From Kangiellaceae bacterium (GTDB lineage Bacteria > Pseudomonadota > Gammaproteobacteria > Enterobacterales > Kangiellaceae): a stretch of 16,429 nucleotides of DNA. The first letter of the stretch is position 1. Every line of letters starts with the position of its first letter. The stretch lies in contig JASBTO010000262.1 of NCBI GenBank assembly GCA_030148365.1, positions 1-16,429 of the forward strand, in the 5' to 3' direction. A model generated the notes under the pieces. It did no database searches. It was not told the DNA's origin and saw nothing but the letters and a program-made list of their open reading frames with translations. This document shows, piece after piece, positions 7,923 to 14,581 of this stretch. Position numbers and translations under genes: made by a program.

Positions 7923-10900
7923 GTGAATCGTCAAGGGAGTGATGCAGACCGTGCGAAAGTCCGGACCTTTTGGTGTGCCGGTTTTCTGGCGTTGTTGCTC
8001 GGATTCCCGGGCCTGCCGGCTCTGGCTGCCGAGGCGGACAATGCCGAGGAGCCACCACTGCAGTTCCAGCGGCTCGGCCAGCATCGCGGGCTCAACGCCG
8101 AAGTTACCACCCACATCCTGTTGGACTCCGGCGGCTTCCTTTGGGTCTCCACCCGGGAAGGTCTGTTTCGCTACGACGGTTATACCGCCAGAAAATATAT
8201 CCACGATGTCGAAAATCCCTGGTCCCTGTCGGACAATGATATCCGGATGGTCAATGAAGACCGGTCCGGGCGCATCTGGGTCAGCACCAATACCGGCGGA
8301 CTGAACCTGCTGGACCCGGAAACAGGGAAATTTCTTCACTACCGCCATGACTCCGCCAATCCCGGGTCCCTCAGCTACGACAGTGTCTATGATGTCGTTG
8401 AGGACGACGAAGGCAAATTGTGGGTGGCAACGCAAATTGGCCTGAACCGGATGGACCCGGCGACGGGCCACTTCGAACGTTTCCTGCATGATCCGGAGGA
8501 GCCGGGCTCCCTGTCGAATGACTATATCTATCCTCTGTTGATTGACCGACAGGGCGTGCTCTGGATTGGCACGATTGGCGGTGGGCTGAACCGCCGGGAT
8601 TCGGGCTCCGAGACCTTTACCAGTTATGATTTGCGCGCCTTGACCGGTAGCGAAGATCGTCATAATGAGGTGGCTTCGCTGGCGGAAGGTCCGGACGGAT
8701 CCTTGTGGGTCGGGACCCGCCACGGCCTGATCCGGATAGATGAAACCCGGTCCCGTTTTGAACTGGTGCCTCTGCAGATTGGCGACAGGACCGGCGTGAT
8801 CAGTCTCAAGTTTGACTCCCGGGGCCAGCTCTGGGCGGGCACCTTCGGGGGCGGCCTGATCCGGATTGACCCGGACACACAACAACTTCGCCATATCCAG
8901 CAGGATGCGGAGGTGCCCGGCAGTTTGCCCGATGATCGGGTAATGGCGGTGGAACTGGACACCATGGATCGGCTGTTTGTGGGAAGCTGGGGAAGTGGCG
9001 TCGCCATGACACATCCGGGAGCCGGGCGGTTTCGGTTGCTGGGTCAGACCGGTATGGACAATGGCCTGTCCAACTCGACAGTTACCGCGCTTTTGCCGGG
9101 ACCCGGGCAGAATACCGCCTGGGTGGGAACCTTTGGCGGCGGATTGCACTTGCTGTCAGTACCGGACGGACGGGTTCTCAAGCGGGTGACCTCGGATTTG
9201 CCGATCGAATGGACCGAAGCGATCCTCAGTCTGGCGGCGGCTCCGGACGGCACCCTCTGGGCCGGGACGACCCGTGGCGTCTGGCAGTTGTCGGCCGAGG
9301 GCGAGTCAATGAAGTTTCATGGCCACAAGCCGGCCGATCCTGCGAGTCTTGGCCCCGGTTACGTCAATGTGATCAGGGTCAGTCCGGACGGCGTGGTCTG
9401 GGCGGGAGTGGGGGGCAGCGGACTGTTCGCACTTGCGCCCGGCACCGACAGTTTCCGCGCCTATCGCCATGATCCCGATGATCCTGCCAGCCTCAGTGGT
9501 GACTACATTTCCACCTTGCTGCTCGCAGACACCGACCATATCTGGGTCGGCACCCGCTCGAACGGCCTCAATTACTGCGATACCTGGCAGTGGCAATGCC
9601 AACGACTGAAGCCGGAACCGGACAATCCCGGCAGCCTCGGGCATCACTACGTAAGTTCTCTGTTCGAGGATCGGCAGGGGCGGGTCTGGGTGGGAACCGC
9701 GGGTGGCGGTCTGAACCAGGCAGTCGTGGATGCGGATGACCGGATAGCCTTTCGTCACTGGGGCATACCCGAGGGGTTAATCGACGACAATATCACCATG
9801 ATTACCGCCGACACGGATGACAGCCTCTGGATTGGTACCCGCAATGGCCTGACCCGGTTCCTGCCCGCGCAGGAAAACTTTGCCAATTTTGTCGCGGCCA
9901 ACGGACTGCCGGTCAGTCACTTCAACCAGGGCAGCGCCACAGCGGTGGGAAGCAACATTTTGCTGGGCAGCATCGATGGCGTGGTGGCGCTGAAGGCGGG
10001 ACAGACTTTCCCCGAGCAAACACCATTTCCGGTGCGCCTGACGGCCATACGCAGTCTGGGGCCGGGCGGCCGCGAGTATCCGCTGCCACAGGAGGAGGCG
10101 GATCTGGAATCGCCGTTTGGTGAAATCCTGTCCTTCGAGTTTGCGGTTATCGATTACTCGGAGCAGCCTCACGAATATGATTACCAATTGCAGGGCCTTT
10201 CCGACAACTGGTTGTCTATCGGTAGCCGGCGGGAAGTGACCTTTACCAGTCTGGCGCCGGGGACCTACCGGTTCACCGCCCGGGGCCGCGACAGCCTCGG
10301 TGCCTGGAGCCAGACGCCGACAATCCGCATTACCGTGGTGCCGCCATTCTGGATGACGAACTGGTTCCGGGCGCTGCTGGTCCTGCTGTTTCTGGCGATA
10401 GTATTTGGCCTGTATAAGCGGCGGACTTCGGTCCTCAAGCGCCGTAACCGGGAACTGCTGGCCCTGAAAACCGCTCGGGAAAAGGCGCTGGTTGAAGTGC
10501 AAAGCAGCCGGGAAGCGTTACGCACGGCCTACGCGAATCTGCGCAACCTGACGGGCAGACTGGAAGCGGCCAAGGAGCAGGAGCGGAAGTTTATCGCCCG
10601 GGAACTCCATGACGAGTTTGGTCAGGCCCTGACGGCGGCAAAGATAAATTTGCAACTTGTGTCACGCGGCCCGGATATCGAAGCGCAAAAGGCCCGCATC
10701 GAAAACACGGTGCAACTGGTGGATACTCTGATTGGCCAGGTCCGGGCCATGTCCCTTGATTTGCGTCCGCCGCTGCTGGACGAACTGGGGCTGGAGGAAG
10801 CGCTCAGGGGCTACATTACGGCCCTGGCGGGACGCTCGGAGGTCGCCATTCAACTGGCGGTATCTCCGGAGCTTGCGCGGTTGCACGCGGACCTGGAAAT

Positions 10901-11204
10901 TGTCATCTTCCGCATCATCCAGGAGTCGGTCAACAATATCCTGCGCCATGCATCCGCCCGAACCGTCGAGATCAATCTGGAAATCGGCGAAGGTCGCATC
11001 CGGGTATGTATTACTGATGACGGTGGCGGTTTTGATCCGGACTCGGTGCTGGCGTCGGCGGCCGAAGGGCATCATCTGGGCTTGCTGGGTATGCGTGAGC
11101 GGGTGCAGCACCTCGGCGGCGAACTCGACATTGACTCGGCGCCCGGTCAGGGTTGCCGCATAGAAGCCTGGTTACCGATGGATGAACAAGCTCTGGCTCA
11201 CTGA
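7923..11204 (+). CDS. Two-component-regulator-propeller sensor histidine kinase (HPK7/NarX-like)
   Basis: From GTG 7923 the product is 1093 residues; the same frame is open to TTG 7887, but a -10 box just upstream makes GTG more likely. A signal peptide (about 1-36, ending PALAA) leads to a periplasmic sensor with 14 Reg_prop blades, each marked by an LWVGT-like strand (LWVST, IWVST, LWVAT, LWIGT and others). That number fits two seven-bladed propellers. Next come a Y_Y_Y immunoglobulin-like domain (about 730-800), one membrane helix (about 815-835), a coiled coil, a HisKA_3 dimerisation domain with the phospho-acceptor His896 in RELHDEFGQ, and a HATPase_c domain with its N box near Asn1004, DDGGGFDP from 1032 and GLLGMRERV. 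There is no receiver or DNA-binding domain, so it needs a separate LuxR/NarL-type response regulator, and none lies beside it. The ligand is unknown; related propeller sensors often detect carbohydrates or other extracytoplasmic cues. Confidence 0.93.
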   Translation: MNRQGSDADRAKVRTFWCAGFLALLLGFPGLPALAAEADNAEEPPLQFQRLGQHRGLNAEVTTHILLDSGGFLWVSTREGLFRYDGYTARKYIHDVENPWSLSDNDIRMVNEDRSGRIWVSTNTGGLNLLDPETGKFLHYRHDSANPGSLSYDSVYDVVEDDEGKLWVATQIGLNRMDPATGHFERFLHDPEEPGSLSNDYIYPLLIDRQGVLWIGTIGGGLNRRDSGSETFTSYDLRALTGSEDRHNEVASLAEGPDGSLWVGTRHGLIRIDETRSRFELVPLQIGDRTGVISLKFDSRGQLWAGTFGGGLIRIDPDTQQLRHIQQDAEVPGSLPDDRVMAVELDTMDRLFVGSWGSGVAMTHPGAGRFRLLGQTGMDNGLSNSTVTALLPGPGQNTAWVGTFGGGLHLLSVPDGRVLKRVTSDLPIEWTEAILSLAAAPDGTLWAGTTRGVWQLSAEGESMKFHGHKPADPASLGPGYVNVIRVSPDGVVWAGVGGSGLFALAPGTDSFRAYRHDPDDPASLSGDYISTLLLADTDHIWVGTRSNGLNYCDTWQWQCQRLKPEPDNPGSLGHHYVSSLFEDRQGRVWVGTAGGGLNQAVVDADDRIAFRHWGIPEGLIDDNITMITADTDDSLWIGTRNGLTRFLPAQENFANFVAANGLPVSHFNQGSATAVGSNILLGSIDGVVALKAGQTFPEQTPFPVRLTAIRSLGPGGREYPLPQEEADLESPFGEILSFEFAVIDYSEQPHEYDYQLQGLSDNWLSIGSRREVTFTSLAPGTYRFTARGRDSLGAWSQTPTIRITVVPPFWMTNWFRALLVLLFLAIVFGLYKRRTSVLKRRNRELLALKTAREKALVEVQSSREALRTAYANLRNLTGRLEAAKEQERKFIARELHDEFGQALTAAKINLQLVSRGPDIEAQKARIENTVQLVDTLIGQVRAMSLDLRPPLLDELGLEEALRGYITALAGRSEVAIQLAVSPELARLHADLEIVIFRIIQESVNNILRHASARTVEINLEIGEGRIRVCITDDGGGFDPDSVLASAAEGHHLGLLGMRERVQHLGGELDIDSAPGQGCRIEAWLPMDEQALAH

Positions 11205-11211
11205 CGCCCCG

Positions 11212-11250
11212 GACAGGGCTGGTGCAACCATACCCGGCGCCGACCCTGTC
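11212..11250 (+). terminator. Structured element after the kinase gene, possible terminator
   Basis: GACAGGG (11212-11218) pairs perfectly with CCCTGTC (11244-11250), beginning eight bases after the kinase stop. The enclosed 25 bases contain a small hairpin TGGT-GCA-ACCA and the palindrome CGGCGCCG, so a branched fold is possible. The tail ATTTTCC is a poor T tract. It could be a weak terminator or a structured leader element. Confidence 0.3.
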
Positions 11251-11324
11251 ATTTTCCAATATCAGGGATTCCCCGATTGTATACCCGGAGCCAACTTTTT
11301 AATCTGTGCAGACGTTTTGTTGCG

Positions 11325-11340
11325 CGCGGAAGTCTCCGCG
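11325..11340 (+). other. Hairpin just upstream of the Shine-Dalgarno of the exported-protein gene
   Basis: CGCGGA (11325-11330) and TCCGCG (11335-11340) form a 6-bp stem with loop AGTC. It ends seven bases before the ribosome binding site AAGGA (11348-11352), so it would lie in the 5' untranslated region of the gene at 11361. A regulatory role is only possible, not shown. Confidence 0.3.
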
Positions 11341-11360
11341 ATTGGCCAAGGAAAAAATCT

Positions 11361-12092
11361 ATGCCCCGTTCCGGTCCCGGAGAGCGCCTGGCTCAGCACC
11401 CGCCCCAGTCCAGTTGGGGTAAACGCTCGGTCGTGATACTCCTCAGCGCCCTGACCCTGTTTTTTCTGATCGCCGCAATTCTGGTTCCACCCATGGTGCA
11501 TGCCGTCGGGAGCAACCGGGGTAACCTGATTGACTTGGTCAAATCTTCCCGGGATATCGTGGTCGGTGAGGTCGAAAGCGTTCGGGACGGCGTCGATGAC
11601 AAAAGGGTGCCCTACACGGAAATAACCCTCAGGTTAAGGGAAAATATCCGGGGTGATAATCATGGTGAAACCGTATTTTTTCGTCAGTATGGTTTGCAGG
11701 AACCCCGAAAAACGGCGACCGGAAATCTGGATCTCCGAACCACGCCCGTCAATTGGCCGCGCTACCGTGTGGGCGAAAGTGTGCTTTTGTTCCTGTCAGC
11801 ACCGGCCCGCGATACGGGATTGCGAACGACCGTCGGCCACCAACGCGGCAAAATGAAAATTGCCGGGGGATTAATCGCCAATGGCGACAATAATACCGGC
11901 CTCTTCAACAATATCAGTGTTGCTCCGGATCTTCTTTCAGTAGAAGAAAAACGAATGCTTGCCAGCCGCTATGGTCAGCTTGACGCCGACGAATTCTTGA
12001 ACCTGCTGCGGCGGGCGGTCAACGAGCAATGGATCGAAACGGGCAAGATGAAGCCCAGTAATCAAATCAATAACGGCCACCTGGGCAACTAG
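11361..12092 (+). CDS. Exported or membrane-anchored protein of unknown function
   Basis: I do not recognise this 243-residue protein with certainty. ATG 11361 is chosen over the in-frame TTG 11277 because AAGGA (11348-11352) lies eight bases upstream. A polar 22-residue head precedes a hydrophobic helix (about 23-43), then MVHA, a possible signal peptidase site. The mature part begins NLIDLVKSSRDIVVGEVESVRDG, continues with a strand-rich stretch (YTEITLRLRENIRGD) and has VGESVLLFLSAP near its middle. That order, a 'vulnerability to be a source of X' strand followed by 'GE.VLLFL', resembles small secreted OB-fold (NTR/TIMP-like) proteins sometimes found near metalloproteases; this is an impression only, and no protease lies here. 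The C-terminal 60 residues look helical (VEEKRMLASRYG, EFLNLLRRAVNEQW). It may be co-transcribed with the kinase gene 156 bases upstream, or have its own promoter. Confidence 0.7.
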   Translation: MPRSGPGERLAQHPPQSSWGKRSVVILLSALTLFFLIAAILVPPMVHAVGSNRGNLIDLVKSSRDIVVGEVESVRDGVDDKRVPYTEITLRLRENIRGDNHGETVFFRQYGLQEPRKTATGNLDLRTTPVNWPRYRVGESVLLFLSAPARDTGLRTTVGHQRGKMKIAGGLIANGDNNTGLFNNISVAPDLLSVEEKRMLASRYGQLDADEFLNLLRRAVNEQWIETGKMKPSNQINNGHLGN

Positions 12093-12121
12093 TCAACGCG
12101 CTCCCGGGGCAGCCTTCATAT

Positions 12122-12143
12122 TCATTGTTCCGGATCATTGTTC
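12122..12143. repeat. Two direct copies of TCATTGTTC
   Basis: TCATTGTTC occurs at 12122-12130 and again at 12135-12143, a 13-base period. The second copy also begins a smaller palindrome, CATTG-TT-CAATG (12136-12147). Both lie in the 126-base gap between two convergent genes, directly beside a longer palindrome. Confidence 0.6.
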
Positions 12144-12145
12144 AA

Positions 12146-12162
12146 TGTTTGTCAGACAAACA
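12146..12162. promoter_or_regulatory. 17-bp perfect palindrome, operator-like
   Basis: TGTTTGTC-A-GACAAACA is an 8-bp perfect inverted repeat around one base. A one-base centre suits a dimeric DNA-binding protein better than an RNA hairpin, and no T tract follows on either strand, so it is not a normal terminator. Its place between the 3' ends of convergent genes is unusual for an operator. The protein that would bind it is unknown. Confidence 0.45.
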
Positions 12163-12218
12163 GGCCGGCGTCTATCAATGGCGGCGTGACTCCCGCTTCA
12201 GAAATGGCTCGGCGTTGA

Positions 12219-13001
12219 TCACGAACGTCGGTTGGCTATCCCGAGGTCGTTTATTTTTTTCAGCATGCGGCCGTGATGAGAGCCCTGCCAGTAAATCTTG
12301 CCGCAGGTCTGGCAGCGCCAGAAGTCCACAAAGCAGTCGAGGGTTTCCGGGGCAAGCTCGTTTTCGACCTTGGCACGGGTGGTCTTCTGCAGGGTCCCGT
12401 TACACCGGATGCAGCGACTGAGCGGTTCGCACTGGCGCCACAGATCCAGAGCTTCAAGAATTTCTCGCAACTGTGCCTCCGGCTCCGTATTGCGAACCCA
12501 GTAGCCGTGGGTAACCCGGCGCTGTTTGAGGATGCCCAGATCCCGGGTGAGAATGATGCGGCCTTCGGCCAGGGCAATATCAATGATTTCGGGATCGGCG
12601 AGATTGGTTTCATAGCGGCAATCAAACCCGAGCATTCGAAGGCGGCGCGTCAGTGTGCCGAGATGCACATCAAGGATGAAACGGCTGTCACGCAAGGGCG
12701 CCGGTCGCAATCGTACCAGCGGGCTGATATCGAGGCGTTCGAAAACCGGGTAGACCGCAATCCGTTCCCCACCGTGCAGTTTGCTGTCAAAGTCGACGCT
12801 GCGGCCATCCAGGAGCAACAGATCAATTTCGGTATGGGGAGCACCGATAGCCTGCACCGAATCGAGCAGGGTCGGCGTGCCGGTAAAAGCAAAACGGAAT
12901 TCCCGGTGACGCCGCTCCGGCGCCAGGAAGTCATTGAGTTCCGCATAAAAGCGGAAATGGCTGTGGCGCCAGTTACGGGCGTGCTTTTCAGGCCCGGCCA
13001 C
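12219..13001 (-). CDS. Mut7-C RNase-domain protein with N-terminal ubiquitin-like domain
   Basis: The protein has two parts. Residues 14-100 form a ubiquitin/ThiS-like fold (HFRFYAELNDFL, then a hydrophobic strand IDLLLLDGRSVDF and GGERIAVYPVFE), as in Mut7-C_Ub. Residues 105-250 form the Mut7-C domain, a PIN-like RNase fold, with Asp111 in FILDVHLGTLTRRLRMLGFD, DPEIIDIALAEGR and Asp154 in IILTRDLGIL as likely metal-binding acidic residues. A zinc ribbon with C197-x2-C200 and C230-x2-C233 completes it. GTG 13001 gives 260 residues and overlaps the end of the DUF99 gene by 14 bases. The frame is also open to TTG 13031, which would add ten residues; neither has a strong Shine-Dalgarno, consistent with coupled translation. 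Bacterial members are mostly uncharacterised; RNase activity is expected from the fold, and the target RNA is unknown. Confidence 0.9.
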   Translation of the reverse strand: MAGPEKHARNWRHSHFRFYAELNDFLAPERRHREFRFAFTGTPTLLDSVQAIGAPHTEIDLLLLDGRSVDFDSKLHGGERIAVYPVFERLDISPLVRLRPAPLRDSRFILDVHLGTLTRRLRMLGFDCRYETNLADPEIIDIALAEGRIILTRDLGILKQRRVTHGYWVRNTEPEAQLREILEALDLWRQCEPLSRCIRCNGTLQKTTRAKVENELAPETLDCFVDFWRCQTCGKIYWQGSHHGRMLKKINDLGIANRRS

Positions 13002-13557
13002 GGGACTCGCCGTCGTGTAAGGCCCGGCCAATCAGATGGGCGAGGCGCAGGGGCTCCGGTAATCTGGATTTCTGGCAGCAGGGTTTGAGCAATTGTATGG
13101 CGTCCTCCCGGCCGATACCGGCGCAGGCCAGATACACGCCTTCCCATCCCGGTTGGTACCGGGGCCCACGACGGGTAATGGTCTTGCGCCGGGCCAAATC
13201 GGCCGCATCGAGGGCATGTTCCAGTTTCCGGGCCGAAGGTTGCTTGCGGGTAATCGCGATCACCGGACGCGACAGTCCGCGGGACAGGGAAACAAGATCG
13301 ATGACGCCGAGTCCGGCAATGGTAATACCACCGAGCAACAGTGCCTGTAACGACGGATACAGACGCAGGTGCAGTATCCACTGCTCCAGAAATTCCGTGG
13401 CCTGGTCGCCATCCTGGGGAAACCCGGTCCGGGCCACGGCTTCGACCTGGTCATTGCCCGCCATCAGTACGCCGATTACCGGTACCGGCGCCGATTGGCC
13501 GGGCGTAAAGGCGCCATCATCGATCCCGAATATATGGGGCTTGCTATATCTGGGCAT
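12988..13557 (-). CDS. DUF99 / endonuclease dU-family protein
   Basis: The 189-residue product shows the family pattern from end to end. FGIDDGAF lies at residues 10-17, VPVIGVLMAG follows, then FPQDGDQATEF, LLLGGITIAGLGVIDL, the segment RPVIAITRKQPS, and the C-terminal PEPLRLAHLIGRALHDGESRGRA region (166-189). Pfam PF01949 is now called endonuclease dU and is related in fold to endonuclease V (RNase H-like); Asp13/Asp14 and Asp49/Asp51 are likely catalytic candidates. The family is best known in archaea, where it has been linked to repair of deaminated bases; the bacterial role is uncertain. ATG 13557 is fixed by the need to keep FGIDD. No Shine-Dalgarno precedes it, and the start codon coincides with the predicted transcription start, so the mRNA is probably leaderless. 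Its end overlaps the Mut7-C gene. Confidence 0.9.
   Translation of the reverse strand: MPRYSKPHIFGIDDGAFTPGQSAPVPVIGVLMAGNDQVEAVARTGFPQDGDQATEFLEQWILHLRLYPSLQALLLGGITIAGLGVIDLVSLSRGLSRPVIAITRKQPSARKLEHALDAADLARRKTITRRGPRYQPGWEGVYLACAGIGREDAIQLLKPCCQKSRLPEPLRLAHLIGRALHDGESRGRA
12990..13030 (-). repeat. 11-bp direct repeat at the DUF99/Mut7-C junction
   Basis: TGGCCGGGCCT (minus strand) occurs at 13030-13020 and 13000-12990, exactly 30 bases apart. Each copy follows a possible Mut7-C start in the same frame (TTG 13031, GTG 13001). The second copy ends at the first base of the DUF99 stop codon. It may mark a small duplication that reshaped the overlap. Confidence 0.6.
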
Positions 13558-13563
13558 TCATTG

Positions 13564-13592
13564 ATTATAAAGGGCAGCTATGCCGGGGTGAA
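13564..13592 (-). promoter_or_regulatory. Near-consensus promoter of the DUF99/Mut7-C unit, leaderless
   Basis: On the minus strand TTCACC (13592-13587, four of six) and a perfect TATAAT (13569-13564) are separated by 17 bases. Counting seven bases from the end of the -10 box puts +1 on A13557, the first base of the DUF99 ATG. The lack of a ribosome binding site before that ATG agrees with a leaderless mRNA. Confidence 0.7.
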
Positions 13593-13664
13593 TCCGGCGC
13601 CATTTAAACCATTTGCCGGCCCGGGTCGTCCTAATGGACTCTGGTCGTAATTGAGGCGGACTTC

Positions 13665-14519
13665 ATGAAAGCAGGAAAAGTGATTTTGGTAGCGACTCTG
13701 GGCTTGCTCCACTGGCCGGTGGCAGCGCTCGAGGTGGACAGGAACCTGGAGTTTGAAGCCGGGGATTTCAAGAAATTGATGATTGACGCCGGCGCCGGCT
13801 CCTTGCAGGTAAAAGGCGATGATGGCGACACCATCCGGGTACAGGCCCATATCAACATCGAAGCGGACTCCGATGCGGACGCGCAGGAATGGATGGATGA
13901 GACCATGAAGCTCGGTTTCTCCTCGAGCGGCTCAAAAGTCACCCTGGATGGCCGGTTTGATAACGGCAACCGGGGGAATTTTTTCACCCGGGCGCTCAAG
14001 TCCCTGAATGACCGGGTCGAGTCGGCGACGATAGATTTGATCGTGACCATGCCGGCGGGTATGGATCTGGATGTGGACGATGGCTCCGGTGATACCGAAA
14101 TTGCGGATATCAAGGGGGATCTGTGGGTAGATGACGGTTCCGGCAATCTGTCGATTTCTGCCATCGGCGGCAATGTTGAAATAGACGATGGCTCCGGGCA
14201 CCTGACCCTGCAAGATATCGGCGGCGAACTCAGGATTGATGACGGCTCCGGTGATTTGACCCTCGAGAAAGCCGCAGGCGATCTCACCATTGATGATGGC
14301 TCAGGCAACATGACTATTTCTGACGTCCGGGGCAACGTCGACATCGACGATGGCTCCGGCAACCTTGAAGTCAGAAAAATCGGGGGTAACGTCCGGATTG
14401 ATGACGGTTCCGGCAATATCGTCGCCAGCGATCTGGAGCAGGATCTGATTATCGACAGCGCCGGCAGTGGTGGCGTGAAGACCGAGCGGATTGCGGGGCG
14501 TATTGTCAACCGCGACTGA
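13665..14519 (+). CDS. Exported DUF4097-like protein with 18-residue DDGSG repeats
   Basis: ATG 13665 has GAGGCGGA (13653-13660) in front of it. The 284-residue product starts with a signal peptide (MKAGKVILVATLGLLHWPVAA), so it is probably periplasmic or secreted; no lipobox or membrane anchor is seen. Residues about 22-137 resemble the head of DUF4097-type proteins (LMIDAGAGSLQVKGDDGDTIRVQAH, then IDLIVTMPAGMDLDV). From residue 138 there are seven consecutive 18-residue units of the form DDGSGxLxIxxIxGxVxI, and an eighth, degenerate unit (DSAGSGGVKTERIAGRIV). Such regular strands and turns predict a right-handed beta-solenoid with a ladder of stacked Asp pairs, a possible calcium or other cation site. 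Enzyme function is not evident. It ends at a strong terminator and is divergent from the DUF99 unit. Confidence 0.88.
   Translation: MKAGKVILVATLGLLHWPVAALEVDRNLEFEAGDFKKLMIDAGAGSLQVKGDDGDTIRVQAHINIEADSDADAQEWMDETMKLGFSSSGSKVTLDGRFDNGNRGNFFTRALKSLNDRVESATIDLIVTMPAGMDLDVDDGSGDTEIADIKGDLWVDDGSGNLSISAIGGNVEIDDGSGHLTLQDIGGELRIDDGSGDLTLEKAAGDLTIDDGSGNMTISDVRGNVDIDDGSGNLEVRKIGGNVRIDDGSGNIVASDLEQDLIIDSAGSGGVKTERIAGRIVNRD
14076..14507 (+). repeat. Eight in-frame 54-bp repeats inside the DDGSG protein gene
   Basis: Units begin at 14076, 14130, 14184, 14238, 14292, 14346, 14400 and 14454. The first seven all encode DDGSG at their start; the last has DSAGSG instead. The DDGSG codons differ between units by synonymous changes (GAC GAT, GAT GAC and GAT GAT; GGC TCC GGT, GGT TCC GGC and GGC TCA GGC), so the protein pattern has been kept while the DNA has drifted. 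Confidence 0.95.
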
Positions 14520-14530
14520 ATTCCGGTTGC

Positions 14531-14570
14531 AAAAATTCCCCGGCAGTCTCACTGGCCGGGGATTTTTTTT
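14531..14570. terminator. Bidirectional terminator between the DDGSG gene and astB
   Basis: CCCCGGC (14538-14544) pairs with GCCGGGG (14555-14561). Inside, AGT and ACT extend the stem past one bulged G (14554) with a CTC loop. Eight T residues follow on the plus strand (14563-14570). The A run 14531-14535 gives a T run on the minus strand, so it can serve both convergent genes. Confidence 0.92.
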
Positions 14571-14581
14571 AGCGGGAAATG

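Noticed and set aside
7939..8304. Plus-strand frame beginning near ATG 7942 with AAGGGAG just upstream
   Set aside because: The Shine-Dalgarno-like AAGGGAG is only two bases from the ATG, and the Arg/Ser/Pro-rich product overlaps the kinase signal peptide and first blades in another frame. A small regulatory upstream frame cannot be wholly excluded.
7878..9149. 423-codon minus-strand open frame opposite the kinase propeller
   Set aside because: It is antisense to the repeat blades of the kinase; its Pro/Gly/Gln-rich translation shows no recognisable domain.
12273..13088. 271-codon plus-strand open frame opposite Mut7-C
   Set aside because: It covers a gene with clear catalytic and zinc-ribbon motifs on the other strand; its own translation matches nothing I know.
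14076..14507. 54-bp periodic DNA considered as a CRISPR or minisatellite
   Set aside because: The period is an exact multiple of three, runs through one reading frame, has no spacers and is conserved at protein rather than DNA level.
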